Positions 35,709 to 46,129 are shown, counted from the stretch's first letter. The stretch is DNA of 64,000 nucleotides from Mycolicibacterium baixiangningiae (GCF_016313185.1 NZ_CP066218.1:124001-188000); one strand, 5' to 3'. Translations and numbers: made by a program. The notes: generated by a model not told the origin, from the letters alone.

Positions 35709-37130
35709 CTACAGCGCTGCGAGGATGTCGTTCACCCGGTCGCGCGCGTCTCCGAACAGCATCTGGGTGTTCTCCCGGAAGAACAACGGGTTCTGCACGC
35801 CGGCGTAGCCCGAGGCCATGGACCGTTTGAACACGATGACGTTGTCGGCGTTCCACACCGTCAGCACGGGCATCCCGGCGATCGGGCTGCCCGGATCCTC
35901 GGAGGCGGCGGGGTTGACTGTGTCGTTGGCGCCGATGACGAGAACAACTGCGGTGTCGTCGAAGTCGTCGTTGATCTCGTCCATCTCGAGCACGATGTCG
36001 TAGGGCACCTTGGCCTCGGCCAGCAACACGTTCATGTGCCCGGGGAGCCGGCCCGCGACGGGGTGGATGCCGAACCGCACGTCGACGCCGCGTTCGCGCA
36101 GTTTGCGCGTCAGGTCGGCGACGCCGTACTGGGCCTGGGCCACCGCCATGCCGTAGCCCGGGGTGATGATCACCGTGTCGGCGGACCCGAGTAGTTCGGC
36201 GGCGCCTTCGGCGGTGATCTCGCGGTGTTCGCCGTAGTCCTTGTCCTCGGCCGGGCCCGCCTCGATACCGAACCCGCCGGCGATGACGGAGATGAACGAC
36301 CGGTTCATCGCCTTGCACATGATGTAGGACAGGTAGGCACCGGAAGAGCCCACCAGCGCGCCGGTGATGATCAACAGGTCGTTGCTCAGCAGGAAGCCGG
36401 ACGCGGCGGCGGCCCACCCGGAGTAGCTGTTGAGCATCGAGACGACGACGGGCATGTCGCCGCCGCCGATGGAGGCGACCAGGTGCCAGCCCAGCAGCAG
36501 TGCCAGCACCGTGACCACGATGAGCAGCCACAGCTGCGGGTCGATGACGAACCACACCGTGAACACCGCGAACAGCACCAGTGCGCCGATGTTGAGGATG
36601 TTCTTGCCGGGCAGCATCAGCGGTGCGGACTTGATCCGCGCCGAGAGCTTCAGGTTGGCCACGATCGAGCCGGTGAAGGTCACCGCGCCGATGAAGACGC
36701 CGACGAACACCTCGGCGGAATGGATGCCGAGCATGCCCTCGCCGGCCAGATGCGCGGCCTCGGCGCCGTCGGGCTGGCCCTCGACATGCAGGTAGCCGTT
36801 CCAGCCCACCAGGACCGCGGCCAGACCGACGAAGCTGTGCAGCAGCGCGATCAGCTCGGGCATACCGGTCATCTCGACCACGCGCGCCCGCCACAGACCG
36901 ATCGCCGCGCCGATGGCCATGGCGCCGACCAGCAGCCCCACGCCGAGCGGCTCGATGTCGTGGTCCAGCGCCAGCGCGACGGTCGCGACCAGCGCCACCG
37001 CCATGCCGGCCATGCCGAAGGTGTTGCCCGCCTTCGAGGTTTCGTGCTTGGACAATCCGGCCAGCGCCAGGATGAACAGCAGGCCGGCGACGACGTATGC
37101 GGATGTTGCGGCAGTCTCTACCGTGAACAT
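35709..37130 (-). CDS. pntB: NAD(P) transhydrogenase subunit beta
   Basis: 473 residues: about nine membrane segments over the first 260 residues, then the NADP-binding domain with [38 protein letters not shown] and the C-terminal [15 protein letters not shown]. It uses the proton gradient to make NADPH from NADH together with PntA. The start at 37130 ([16 protein letters not shown]) is preferred to a TTG at 37148. It lies 43 nt after pntA in one operon. Confidence 0.94.
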   Translation of the reverse strand: MFTVETAATSAYVVAGLLFILALAGLSKHETSKAGNTFGMAGMAVALVATVALALDHDIEPLGVGLLVGAMAIGAAIGLWRARVVEMTGMPELIALLHSFVGLAAVLVGWNGYLHVEGQPDGAEAAHLAGEGMLGIHSAEVFVGVFIGAVTFTGSIVANLKLSARIKSAPLMLPGKNILNIGALVLFAVFTVWFVIDPQLWLLIVVTVLALLLGWHLVASIGGGDMPVVVSMLNSYSGWAAAASGFLLSNDLLIITGALVGSSGAYLSYIMCKAMNRSFISVIAGGFGIEAGPAEDKDYGEHREITAEGAAELLGSADTVIITPGYGMAVAQAQYGVADLTRKLRERGVDVRFGIHPVAGRLPGHMNVLLAEAKVPYDIVLEMDEINDDFDDTAVVLVIGANDTVNPAASEDPGSPIAGMPVLTVWNADNVIVFKRSMASGYAGVQNPLFFRENTQMLFGDARDRVNDILAAL

Positions 37131-37173
37131 GGAATCCGTTCCAGTCAAAGGTGTCTCGAGCAGGGGCGCAGGA

Positions 37174-38706
37174 CTAGCTGCGGGAGAACATGGCGAGCAT
37201 GCGGCGCGTCACCGCGAAGCCACCGAAGACGTTGATGCTGGCGAGCAGGATCGCGACCGTGGCGATCGCGGTGATGGCGGGGTCGCCGTGCCCGATCTGC
37301 AGCAGAGCGCCGACCACGATGATGCCCGAGATCGCATTGGTCACCGACATCAGCGGAGTGTGCAGGGCGTGGTGCACGTGACCGATCACGTAGTAACCGA
37401 TGACGATGGCCAGGGCGAACACCGTGAGGTGGACCTGCAGGGCGGCCGGGGAGAGCGCGATCAGGACGAACAGGGCGGCCGCCGCGGCGAAGGTCACTCC
37501 CAGCCGGCGTCCCATCGACATCGGCTGTTTGGCCGGCTTCGCCTCGACCGGTGCGGCCGCTGCAGCGGCCGGTGCCGCCGACACCTGCACCGGTGGCGGG
37601 GGCCAGGTGATCTCGCCGTCGCGCACGACGGTGATCGAGCGCTGCACCACGTCTTGGAAATCGAGCGTGAGCTGCCCGTCCTTCTCGGGTGTCAGCAGCT
37701 TGAGCAGGTTGACCAGGTTGGTGGCGTAGAGCTGGGAGGCCGTCGCGGGCAGCCGCCCGGCCAGGTCGGTGTACCCGATGATCGTCACCCCGTTGTCGGT
37801 GACGGTCGCCTGATCCTTGACGGTGCCCTCGACGTTGCCTCCGTTGGCGGCCGCCATGTCGACGATCACGCTGCCCGGCTTCATCGAGGCCACCATGTCC
37901 GCGGTGATGATCCGCGGGGCCGGCCGGCCCGGGATCAGCGCGGTGGTGACGATGATGTCGACGTCCTTGCACTGCTCGGCGTACAGCGCCGCCTCGCGGA
38001 CCTTGTAGTCGTCGCCCATCTCCTTGGCGTAGCCCGTGGCCGACACCTCGGCCGCCGCCGGGTCGACGGCCAGGTACTCACCGCCGAGGGATTTGACCTG
38101 GTCGGCGACCTCGGGGCGTGGATCGGTGGCCCGCACGATCGCGCCGAGGCTGCCCGCGGCGCCGATCGCCGCCAGACCCGCCACACCCGCGCCGACCACG
38201 AGCACCTTGGCCGGCGGCACCTTGCCCGCGGCGGTCACCTGGCCGGTGAAGAACCGGCCGAAGGCATGCGCCGCCTCCACCACCGCGCGGTAACCGGCGA
38301 TGTTGGCCATCGACGACAGCACGTCCAGCGACTGGGCGCGGGAGATGCGCGGTACGGCATCCATGGCCAGCACGGTGATCGGGCGGGTCGACAACGCCTC
38401 GACGAGGTCGGGTTTCAGCGCGGGGGAGATCAGCCCGATCAGCGTCGAGCCGTCCTTCACCGCCGCGATCTCGTCGTCGTTCGGCGCGTTGACCTTCAGC
38501 ACCACATCGGCCGACCAGATCTGTTCCGACGACACGATATCGGCACCGGCCTCGGCGTAGGCGGCGTCGGAGAAACTCGAGGCTGCGCCCGCACCGGATT
38601 CGACCGCGACCGAGTATCCGAGCGTGATGATCTGCCCGACGGTCTGCGGTGTGGCAGCGACGCGCGTCTCCCCGGGCTGAGACTCGCGTGGTATCGCGAT
38701 GAGCAT
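37174..38706 (-). CDS. pntA: NAD(P) transhydrogenase subunit alpha, fused E. coli type
   Basis: About 510 residues. The NAD-binding alpha-1 domain has [44 protein letters not shown] and [15 protein letters not shown] Pro/Ala linker follows at about 385-410, then four membrane segments of the alpha-2 domain. This single-chain form is unlike M. tuberculosis, where pntAa and pntAb are separate genes on the opposite relative strand. The ATG at 38706 ([10 protein letters not shown]) is chosen; a GTG at 38712 is equally possible. Confidence 0.94.
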   Translation of the reverse strand: MLIAIPRESQPGETRVAATPQTVGQIITLGYSVAVESGAGAASSFSDAAYAEAGADIVSSEQIWSADVVLKVNAPNDDEIAAVKDGSTLIGLISPALKPDLVEALSTRPITVLAMDAVPRISRAQSLDVLSSMANIAGYRAVVEAAHAFGRFFTGQVTAAGKVPPAKVLVVGAGVAGLAAIGAAGSLGAIVRATDPRPEVADQVKSLGGEYLAVDPAAAEVSATGYAKEMGDDYKVREAALYAEQCKDVDIIVTTALIPGRPAPRIITADMVASMKPGSVIVDMAAANGGNVEGTVKDQATVTDNGVTIIGYTDLAGRLPATASQLYATNLVNLLKLLTPEKDGQLTLDFQDVVQRSITVVRDGEITWPPPPVQVSAAPAAAAAAPVEAKPAKQPMSMGRRLGVTFAAAAALFVLIALSPAALQVHLTVFALAIVIGYYVIGHVHHALHTPLMSVTNAISGIIVVGALLQIGHGDPAITAIATVAILLASINVFGGFAVTRRMLAMFSRS

Positions 38707-38772
38707 CGCCACATCTTGGCATCCGCCGGGGCTGAATGCGTGGCCGCCCTCCGCCGGACAACCGGCGGCGCC

Positions 38773-40116
38773 TCACCAGGACAGGTCGGGTTCCTGCGGC
38801 CCGCAGCGAAGCTCGATCGATTCCGGATCGACGGTCACCGTCCGGCTGAACCTGCCGGCGTCGGCGGAATCGGCGAACCGGACCGCGCCGGTGGTCCATC
38901 GGCGTGCGCGGTTGCGCGCCCAGGTGGCCCGGCACGTCACCGCCACTCCCGGTGCGCTCGCCTCGACGGCGCCCACCGACTCGCCGGAGCAGGTGCTCAG
39001 CAACGACGTCACACCGGCACGGGGTAGGTCCACGGGACCGTCGGTGGTGACGACGAACCGACAGCGCCGCAGGATGTCCGGGGGGACCGGACCGGCGTGC
39101 AGGCGTTCGTCGGGGGCGCCGACGGCCCGCAGTAGTCCCTCGGCTGATTCGCCACGCACCCAGATGCCCACGTCCTCGCCGAGGAAGCCGCTGATGGTCT
39201 TCACCAGCGAGCTCGCCGTATGCCCTGTGCTGTCGATCTCGACGGCGACGTTCGGCAGCGCGTAGCGCAGTCCGGTGCGGCGGGCGTCCGGATCGGTGAT
39301 CGACCGCGACAGCGCAAGGGCCTCGGCGTTCTTGACCGCCGCCCGATGGGGGACATCGCGTCCCGCCCAGTCCGGCCCGTGGTGCCATGCCACCGCGTCG
39401 GGGGCGTGGTGCAGCACCGCTCCGCCCGCCAGCGCGCGGTGGGCGAACTCCCAGTCCTCGCCTCCGTAGCCGACGAACGACTCGTCGAAGCCGGCGATGT
39501 CGGTGAAGAGGTCCGCGCTGCAGCACATCACCGAGCTGATGACGTAGCGGTAGGACCGATGGTCGAGGTGCAGCAGATTCCCGGTGGCCGTGTAGGCATC
39601 GCTGAGCCAGCGCGGTTCGGGCAGCGGTTGGGGAGCCACGTCGCCCGGGAGGGCGTCGAGATGGGCGTAGCGCCGCCGGCCCACCACCAGGGCGTCCGGT
39701 AGCCGGGCCGGCAACCGGGTGATGGCGCGCAGGTAGCCGGGTTCGGGAACGGTGTCGGCGTCGAGGAAACACAGGACGGCGGCATCCGTGGCGGCGGCAC
39801 CGAGATTGCGGGCTGCGGCGGCGCGGAAGCCCAGATCGTCCTGCCGGACCACGGTGATGTCGAGCGGCGAGCGGGGGAGCGAGGGCGCCCGGGCCGAGCC
39901 GTCGTCGGCGACGATCACCTGGACGAGGTGCGCGGGGTAGGTCTGCCGCTCCAACGCGGCGAGTACCCGGTCGAGTTCGCGCTGCTGGTTGTAGAAGGGG
40001 ATGACCACTCCCACGGTGGCGTCGGTCTCGGTGTGGCCGGCCAGCAGATCCCACCTGTTGCCGGGAACCGTGAAGCGGCCGTCGCTCAGCGGTATCGGCC
40101 CGTCTGCGAGGGTCAT
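38773..40116 (-). CDS. Family 2 glycosyltransferase with extra C-terminal domain
   Basis: 447 residues. The GT-A core (about 30-290) has GVVIPFYNQQRELDRVLAALE, the DXD motif in CFLDADTVPEPGYLRAI, and FVGYGGEDWEFAHRAL, as in chondroitin/galactosyltransferase-like GT2 enzymes. The last about 150 residues are a second domain I cannot name (GFLGEDVGIWVRGESAEGLL). The ATG at 40116 overlaps the stop of the preceding gene by 4 nt. It is the last of three coupled minus-strand genes in the glycan cluster. Confidence 0.85.
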   Translation of the reverse strand: MTLADGPIPLSDGRFTVPGNRWDLLAGHTETDATVGVVIPFYNQQRELDRVLAALERQTYPAHLVQVIVADDGSARAPSLPRSPLDITVVRQDDLGFRAAAARNLGAAATDAAVLCFLDADTVPEPGYLRAITRLPARLPDALVVGRRRYAHLDALPGDVAPQPLPEPRWLSDAYTATGNLLHLDHRSYRYVISSVMCCSADLFTDIAGFDESFVGYGGEDWEFAHRALAGGAVLHHAPDAVAWHHGPDWAGRDVPHRAAVKNAEALALSRSITDPDARRTGLRYALPNVAVEIDSTGHTASSLVKTISGFLGEDVGIWVRGESAEGLLRAVGAPDERLHAGPVPPDILRRCRFVVTTDGPVDLPRAGVTSLLSTCSGESVGAVEASAPGVAVTCRATWARNRARRWTTGAVRFADSADAGRFSRTVTVDPESIELRCGPQEPDLSW

Positions 40117-41108
40117 CGATGCCATCGTTGCAGCAGGTCGGCGTACTGCCGGGCGGCCGCCGCTGGAGTGGGTGTGCACGTGGTGCCGGGCGGCAGCCAG
40201 GTCATGGCGGGGTCGGCCAGTGCGTCCGCGAGCGCCTCCCGCAGACCCGCCGGGGTGTCGGGATAGAGCAGGACGGCTCCGGGGTTCCGCAGGTCGAACT
40301 CCCGGGTGTATCGATTGGCCGGCGCGAGCGGACGCCGTCCGGCGCTGATCCAGGAGTTGAGCGAACCGGACGCCGACACATGGCGGTGGGGGGCCACCGG
40401 AACCGTGACGCTGCGCAGCGCACGCGGGACGTCCGCGTCGCCGAGATGTCCGGTGACGCGGAATCGTCGCCCGGTGCGGGCACAGTCGTCGGCCAGTTCC
40501 GAGACCAGGTCGGTGTGACCGGCCGACGGTGCACCGAGGGCGAGGATCTCGACGTCGGGTGCGGCGCCGGCCAGCGCGGCGATCACCTCGGCGTGCCCTT
40601 TGCCCGGGTACAGGAAGCCGAAGACGCCCACCGTCGGCGGACCCTGGTGGCACGGCGGTTCTGCCGTGGCCGCCTCCACGGGCAGCGGCACCACCGCGAC
40701 CCGGCGCGGACGCACCCCGCCTTCGGCCAGCAACGCGCGTTCGTGCTCACTGCTGACGACGACACCGTCGACCAGCGCCGCCACCTCGGCGTACGCGGCG
40801 CGCCGCCGGTCGTGGTGCGCGCCGTCCGACGGCTGCGGCAGATCGTGCATGGTCGCGGTGACCCGGCCACCGCGCTGCCGGATGTCGCGCACCAGCGTGC
40901 GCACCGTGTCGGCTGCCTGTTCAGGTGTGCTTCCGAAGAGGCGGTCGGTGAACTGCAGGTGGACGCCGCCCGACGGTGGGGGCTCCGGCGTTCTCCAGGC
41001 AGGGGTGTCGAAACCGTTGTCGCGCATGGCCTGTGCAAGCTCCACGCCGAACCTGGTGACTCCGTGCTCGCTCGGTCCGACGATCAGATGGGTGACAGCG
41101 ACGTTCAC
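40113..41108 (-). CDS. GT4-like glycosyltransferase
   Basis: 331 residues with a GT-B layout: N-terminal VNVAVTHLIVGPSEHGVTRFGVELA, TATMHDLPQPSDG and VVSSEHERALL, then the C-terminal nucleotide-sugar half with VGVFGFLYPGKGHAEVIAAL and SASGSLNSWISAGRRPLAP. The usual EPxGxxxxE motif is replaced by SASGSLNSWISAGR. GTGA overlap with the WcbI-like gene upstream and ATGA overlap with the GT2 downstream show a single translational unit. Confidence 0.8.
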   Translation of the reverse strand: MNVAVTHLIVGPSEHGVTRFGVELAQAMRDNGFDTPAWRTPEPPPSGGVHLQFTDRLFGSTPEQAADTVRTLVRDIRQRGGRVTATMHDLPQPSDGAHHDRRRAAYAEVAALVDGVVVSSEHERALLAEGGVRPRRVAVVPLPVEAATAEPPCHQGPPTVGVFGFLYPGKGHAEVIAALAGAAPDVEILALGAPSAGHTDLVSELADDCARTGRRFRVTGHLGDADVPRALRSVTVPVAPHRHVSASGSLNSWISAGRRPLAPANRYTREFDLRNPGAVLLYPDTPAGLREALADALADPAMTWLPPGTTCTPTPAAAARQYADLLQRWHR

Positions 41109-42061
41109 CCGGCCAGGCCCGCCCTGGTCAGCCCGAGAAGGTCGAGCGTGCGGGCGTGCCGTTCCAGCGCCAACGCGATGTAGTCCGGATTCGCTGCATA
41201 CCAACGCATCTGGATGGCGTGCACGTCGTCGGGTCGCCATGTGCCGTGCGGGTCTTGCCAATCCGGTCGAGGAGGTGCGTCGATACCCAGTGCCGTCAAC
41301 ACCCGGGCCTCCAGCGGAGCACGGATCGAGCCGAGCAGAGTCCGCGGCGGTGGTGGCACGGAGAGTGTGACGTTTTCATGACGCAGCACCCGCTCGGCCA
41401 ACTCGCTGAGGACGCCGTTGCCCGGGTGGTTGATGGTGTGTGCTGCGTCGGCCCCGTGACGCATCATGACGTCGGACACACCCACGTCGGTGTGCGCGCG
41501 CTCCCGGCGGGCGAGCTCGTCGCAGCTGGCCTCGGCGACCGCCCGCAGCTGCGCCGCCGCCACCTCGACGTCCCATACGTCCTCGGTGGACCGGCCGTCG
41601 CGGGCGGCCAGGATCGTGCGGAGATCGTGGTAGGGCACTGGAGGCGGGGTGACGGACCGGTCGGCCGGGTGACGGACGATCACCTGGAACGGGTAGAGCC
41701 CCGCGTACCGGATCACGGGCCAGCGCACCACCTTTGCACCCGTCGGCAGTCGCTCGATCAACTGGGCGGTACCGATGGGCAGTTCCCGATAGTCGTCCCG
41801 GATCGGCTGACAGATGAGCACCGCGGTCTCCCGCAGCAGGTCGTCGAAGTGACGCAGATCGGACTGCTCCAGTTCATGCACGGGGGGAATGCGGGCGGTG
41901 CGGTACGGCCGCTGCGGCACCGCGTCGAGGATCAACCGCAGCGCCTCGGACTGACAGTTGCCGACGATCAGCCAGAGCGGTGCGGACGTCGCCGGTTCCG
42001 CACCGGGCGGGCGGTAGAAGTCCCGGTAGTGCCACGTCCGTGCGGCATCCTGGTCGGTCAC
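41105..42061 (-). CDS. WcbI-like polysaccharide biosynthesis protein
   Basis: 318 residues. The N-terminal LWLIVGNCQSEALRLIL motif and the later AAHTINHPGNGVL match the WcbI family (putative acetyltransferases/esterase-like proteins of capsule loci, first described in Burkholderia). The core includes AVLICQPIRDDYRELPIGT. It is the first gene of the three-gene minus-strand run and divergent from the four-gene plus run, with 100 nt between. The C-terminal 60 residues (DDVHAIQMRWYAANPDYIAL) are of unknown fold. Confidence 0.72.
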   Translation of the reverse strand: MTDQDAARTWHYRDFYRPPGAEPATSAPLWLIVGNCQSEALRLILDAVPQRPYRTARIPPVHELEQSDLRHFDDLLRETAVLICQPIRDDYRELPIGTAQLIERLPTGAKVVRWPVIRYAGLYPFQVIVRHPADRSVTPPPVPYHDLRTILAARDGRSTEDVWDVEVAAAQLRAVAEASCDELARRERAHTDVGVSDVMMRHGADAAHTINHPGNGVLSELAERVLRHENVTLSVPPPPRTLLGSIRAPLEARVLTALGIDAPPRPDWQDPHGTWRPDDVHAIQMRWYAANPDYIALALERHARTLDLLGLTRAGLAG

Positions 42062-42161
42062 CTCGTCGAGAGTAGGCGCCGTTTCGTGATAGAACTTCGG
42101 TGGCGCAATCGTCTAGCAGCGGCGAGGGTGTGCCGCCCCTGCTTGCTCGACAGGTTGATGA

Positions 42162-43217
42162 TTGATCGTTGTTGCCTCTGTTCCCGCTGCGCACCCCTAC
42201 GTGCGCGCCAGTACCGACCCCGAAACCGTTGTGCTGCTGGATGATCCACGTCCGGTCGGAGCGAGGTCGCCCGATCAGTGGTGGCCACCACGTTTCCTGG
42301 ACCCGCGGTATCTCGCCGAGGAATCCGGGTACTTCGACGTCATGCATGTGCACTTTGGATACGACTCGACTCCACCCGCGGTACTCCGCGACGTCGCCGC
42401 GGTCCTGGCCGAGCGCCGGGCCCCGCTGGTGGTGACCGTGCACGATCTGCACAATCCGCACTTCGCCGACCCGCGGGAGCACCTGGCGCGGTTGGACGTG
42501 CTCATCCCCGCGGCGGACGCGGTCGTGACGCTGACCGCAGGGGCGGCCGCTGCCATCGACGAGCGGTGGGGGCGGCGCGTGACCGTGCTGCCGCATCCGC
42601 ATGTGCTGCCGTTGGCCGCCATCGGGGCGGCCCGTCTGGAGGGCGCGACGCCGGTGGTCGCCGTGCACGCGAAGTCGTTGCGCGCCAACATCGATCCGCT
42701 ACCCGTGCTCGACGCGCTGCTCACCGCCGGCGAACCCGGGTGGCGACTGCGCCTGGACGTCGACGACGACGTCCACCGCTCACCCCGGGCCGGCGTGCTG
42801 ACCGCCGGCCGACTCGACGAACTGCGTCGGCGGGGGGTCGATGTACGGGTGCACCCCCGGTTCACCGACGAAGAACTGCAGGAGTACCTCGGCCAGATCG
42901 ACGCCCTCGTCCTGCCCTACCGGTTCGGCACGCACTCGGGGTGGGTGGAGGCGTGTTACGACGCCGGCATCGCCGCCGTCGTCCCCGAATGCGGGTTCTT
43001 CCACGAGCAGCACGGCGACCCGACCTATGACTACCGCGCGGACGCCGGACTGGTGGAGAGCCTGCGGCACGCGGTTCGTGAGGGGCTCGTCCTCGCGGAA
43101 CGCCGGCGGGCGGCCGGCCGGGACCGACGCGCGCAGCGGGAACGCCAGGCGCGAGATGTCCGGACTGAGATGACGAGCCTCTACCGCACCCTCCTCGCCG
43201 ATGCGGACGTCGCGTGA
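42162..43217 (+). CDS. Glycosyltransferase-like protein (GT-B fold)
   Basis: 351 residues. It contains FDVMHVHFGYDSTPPAVLRDV and VVTVHDLHNPHFADP, typical of the N-terminal half of GT4 enzymes, and RFGTHSGWVEACYDAGIAAVVPE in the donor-binding half. The TTG start at 42162 is the only reasonable option for the length; there is no clear ribosome binding site. The stop overlaps the next GTG. First of four coupled plus-strand genes. Confidence 0.78.
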   Translation: MIVVASVPAAHPYVRASTDPETVVLLDDPRPVGARSPDQWWPPRFLDPRYLAEESGYFDVMHVHFGYDSTPPAVLRDVAAVLAERRAPLVVTVHDLHNPHFADPREHLARLDVLIPAADAVVTLTAGAAAAIDERWGRRVTVLPHPHVLPLAAIGAARLEGATPVVAVHAKSLRANIDPLPVLDALLTAGEPGWRLRLDVDDDVHRSPRAGVLTAGRLDELRRRGVDVRVHPRFTDEELQEYLGQIDALVLPYRFGTHSGWVEACYDAGIAAVVPECGFFHEQHGDPTYDYRADAGLVESLRHAVREGLVLAERRRAAGRDRRAQRERQARDVRTEMTSLYRTLLADADVA

Positions 43218-44305
43218 TCCCTCGGATCCGGGTGGCCCTGATCGCCTCGGCGCGGTACCCCGTGCGACAGCCGTTCGCCGGCGGCCTCGAGGCGTTCGTG
43301 TACCAGTTCGCGCACGCCCTGACCGCCGCGGGCCATTCGGTGACGATGTTCGCCGCGCCGGGCTCCGCGGTCGACCTGCCGTGGGACGTGGTCCCGGTGC
43401 ATGCGCTGGAGATGTCCGAAGCGTCCCGCGAAGACTTCTCCGTGCCCGACTGGGTGGTCCACGAGACGCACGCCTACCTGTCGGTGATGCTGAACCTGGC
43501 CGACCGGTTGAGGGACTCCTTCGACATCGTCCACAATCACAGCCTCCACTACCTTCCGCTGGCCATGGCGCGCACGCTTCCGGTGCCGATGCTGACCACG
43601 CTGCACACTCCGCCGCTGAAGTGGCTGGAACAGGCCGTCGCGCTACCCGGCGGCGTGACCAGCGCGTTCACCGCAGTGAGTGCGTTCACCGCACGACAGT
43701 GGGAGCCGGTCAACGGGCCGGTGCCCGTCATCGCCAACGGCATCGACCTCGACGAGTGGCGACCGGGACCGGGCGGCGACTACGCGGTGTGGAGCGGGCG
43801 CCTGGTCCCGGAGAAGGGACTGCCCGACGCGATCGCCGCGGCCCGGATGGCGGGTTTCCGGCTGCGGGTCGCGGGCCCGGTGGGGGACCCGGAGTACTTC
43901 GAACAGGCGGTCCGCCCCGCACTGGGCGATGCGGTGAGCTACGAGGGGCACCTGCGCCGCGACGAGCTGAACGAACTGGTGGGAGGCGCGGCCGTCGCGC
44001 TCGTGACACCTCGCTGGGAGGAGCCCTACGGTCTCGTCACGGCCGAGGCGCTGGCCAGCGGCACACCCGTCGCCGCCTTCGCTCGCGGTGGCATCCCGGA
44101 GACGATCGACGCCGCCAGCGGCCGGCTCGCGCCACCGGGTGACATCGAGGCGCTCAGCCGGGCGCTGCGTGTCGCGGCGCACCTGCCCCGCGGTCCGGTC
44201 CGGGCACGCGCCGAGTCGCACTGCTCGCAGCGTGTGATGGTCGAGCGCTACCTTCAGCGCTACGTCGAGTTGATGGACATCGAGCCCGAGCGGGTCTCCG
44301 CGTGA
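43214..44305 (+). CDS. Family 4 glycosyltransferase
   Basis: 363 residues with a complete GT4 signature: N-terminal RYPVRQPFAGGLEAFVYQFAH, PMLTTLHTPPLKWLE and AVSAFTARQW, then VWSGRLVPEKGLPDAI and the EPYGLVTAEALASGTPVAAF motif carrying the two donor-binding Glu residues. It is a retaining GT-B enzyme using an NDP- or GDP-sugar. The GTG overlaps the preceding TGA, and the next gene starts 13 nt downstream. Confidence 0.88.
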   Translation: MIPRIRVALIASARYPVRQPFAGGLEAFVYQFAHALTAAGHSVTMFAAPGSAVDLPWDVVPVHALEMSEASREDFSVPDWVVHETHAYLSVMLNLADRLRDSFDIVHNHSLHYLPLAMARTLPVPMLTTLHTPPLKWLEQAVALPGGVTSAFTAVSAFTARQWEPVNGPVPVIANGIDLDEWRPGPGGDYAVWSGRLVPEKGLPDAIAAARMAGFRLRVAGPVGDPEYFEQAVRPALGDAVSYEGHLRRDELNELVGGAAVALVTPRWEEPYGLVTAEALASGTPVAAFARGGIPETIDAASGRLAPPGDIEALSRALRVAAHLPRGPVRARAESHCSQRVMVERYLQRYVELMDIEPERVSA

Positions 44306-44318
44306 CGGGTGATGGAGC

Positions 44319-45299
44319 GTGATCGGTTACTACGTCCACCATCACGGGCGCGGTCACCTGTCACGCGCGCTGGCCATCAGCAGACACCTCACCGAAGACG
44401 TGGTGTTCTTCTCTTCGGCGCCGCGGCCCCACGAACTCGGCCCCGCCGTCGACTGGGTGCAGCTTCCCCTCGACCTCCCCGGCGAGGACGGCCCGGTCGA
44501 CGACCCGACGGCCAACGGCCGGCTGCACTGGGTGCCGCTGCACGTCGACGGGCTCGCGGCCCGCTCTGCGGTGCTGGTCAACGCCATCACGGCGCTGCGA
44601 CCCCGTCGCATGGTGGTCGACGTCTCCGTGGAGGTGGCGCTGCTGTGCCGGCTGGCCGGCGTCCCGGTGACGGTGATGGCGATGCCGGGTGACCGCGGTG
44701 ACGCCGTGCACGAACTGGGCTACGACATCGCCGACCAGATCGTCGCGCCGTGGTCGTGCGACGTGTACCGGCCGGACTGGCTCGCCCGGCATGACGCGCG
44801 TACGCACTACGTCGGTGTGATCAGTCGCTTCGAAGGGGCGCCGCCGGGGAACCGTTCGGCTACGCGGCCGAGCACCGGACTGCTGCTCATGGGGGCGGGT
44901 GGGTCGGCGGCGCCCCGGGACGCGCTGGATCAGCTGAGGCGCGGTGCGCCCGACTATCACTGGGTGGCCGCCGGCGGTGACGCCGGCTGGGTGGACGACC
45001 TGTGGCCGATGCTCAGCGGCGCCGACGTCGTCGTGACGCACGCCGGGCAGAGCGGCATCGCCGACGTCGCGACGGCGGGCGTCCCCGCCGTGGTCATCCC
45101 CGAGCGGCGACCCTTCGACGAGCAGCATGCGACCGCGGCCGCGCTGGCCGAGGCGGGCGTCGTGGCCACCGCGCCGGCGTGGCCGCGCCCAGACGAGTGG
45201 GCGGCGCTCCTCTCGGCGGCGCGCAACGCGGGTGGCCGGTGGCAGCGGTTGCGCGGGGAGGGCGCCGCCGCGCGCGCCGCATCGGTGATCGCCGCGTGA
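44319..45299 (+). CDS. GT28/MurG-like glycosyltransferase
   Basis: 326 residues starting MIGYYVHHHGRGHLSRALAI, the glycine/histidine loop of GT28-type enzymes. The C-terminal half has VVVTHAGQSGIADVATAGVPAVVIPERRPFDEQ, the donor-site signature. Likely an inverting GT-B transferase. The stop overlaps the next GTG. Confidence 0.85.
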   Translation: MIGYYVHHHGRGHLSRALAISRHLTEDVVFFSSAPRPHELGPAVDWVQLPLDLPGEDGPVDDPTANGRLHWVPLHVDGLAARSAVLVNAITALRPRRMVVDVSVEVALLCRLAGVPVTVMAMPGDRGDAVHELGYDIADQIVAPWSCDVYRPDWLARHDARTHYVGVISRFEGAPPGNRSATRPSTGLLLMGAGGSAAPRDALDQLRRGAPDYHWVAAGGDAGWVDDLWPMLSGADVVVTHAGQSGIADVATAGVPAVVIPERRPFDEQHATAAALAEAGVVATAPAWPRPDEWAALLSAARNAGGRWQRLRGEGAAARAASVIAA

Positions 45300-46129
45300 C
45301 CAGAACCGCCGTGGTCGCCGTCGCGCACGGCCGCCACGAGCACCTGCGTCGGCAGAGCGCCGGACTCGAGCGCTCGGAGGTGCGGCCCGATCTACGCGTC
45401 GTGGTGGCGATCGACGATCCCGGCATCGCGGGTGTGGTGGACAGTGCCGTGGAGGTCATCCACTGCGCGACAACGGATTCCGGCCTGCCCCTGGCGCGGG
45501 CCAGGAACCTCGGCGCTGAGCACGCGCTGCAGCGCGGCGCGGATGTGGTGATGTTCCTCGACGTCGACTGCATTCCCGGGGACGCGCTCGTCGGCCGCTA
45601 CGCCGAGGTGTGCGCCGCCTCGGACTCCGCCGCGGTGTTCAGCGGACCGGTCACTTACCTGCCGCCACCGTCGGACGGCGGCTACCCGATCGATGCCCTC
45701 GCCACGATGACCCGGCCGCATCCGGCGCGCCCCGCGCCCGCTCCCGGGGAGCTCGTCGTCGCCGACGATCACGACCTGTTCTGGTCGCTGTCCTTCGCGG
45801 TGAGCGCCGCGACGTGGCGACTGCTCGGTGGCTTTTGTGAGACATATGTGGGCTACGGCGCCGAGGACACCGATTTCGGTGCCGTCGCCCGGATGCGTGG
45901 CGTCCCGCTGATCTGGGTGGGGGGTGCACACGCCTACCACCAGCATCATCCGGTCTCCAGCCCGCCGGTCGAGCACCTGCACCAGATCGTGGCCAACGCC
46001 CGGATCTTTCACCGGCGCTGGAACCGCTGGCCGATGCCGGGCTGGCTCGACGCGTTCGAACGGGAGGGGCTGATCTCCCGGCGCGGGGACGAGATCGTCG
46101 AGACGCCGCCGCGGTCAGGCGGTCTGTAG
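45296..46129 (+). CDS. Family 2 glycosyltransferase
   Basis: 277 residues with the DXD motif in VMFLDVDCIPGDALV and YVGYGAEDTDFGAVARM, the same pattern as the GT2 at the other end of the cluster, and a HAYHQHHPVSSPP segment. The N-terminal half (VVAVAHGRHEHLRRQ, then RARNLGAEHAL) is standard GT2. It overlaps the stop region of the convergent SDR by 15 nt. Last gene of the plus-strand glycan operon. Confidence 0.87.
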   Translation: MTRTAVVAVAHGRHEHLRRQSAGLERSEVRPDLRVVVAIDDPGIAGVVDSAVEVIHCATTDSGLPLARARNLGAEHALQRGADVVMFLDVDCIPGDALVGRYAEVCAASDSAAVFSGPVTYLPPPSDGGYPIDALATMTRPHPARPAPAPGELVVADDHDLFWSLSFAVSAATWRLLGGFCETYVGYGAEDTDFGAVARMRGVPLIWVGGAHAYHQHHPVSSPPVEHLHQIVANARIFHRRWNRWPMPGWLDAFEREGLISRRGDEIVETPPRSGGL

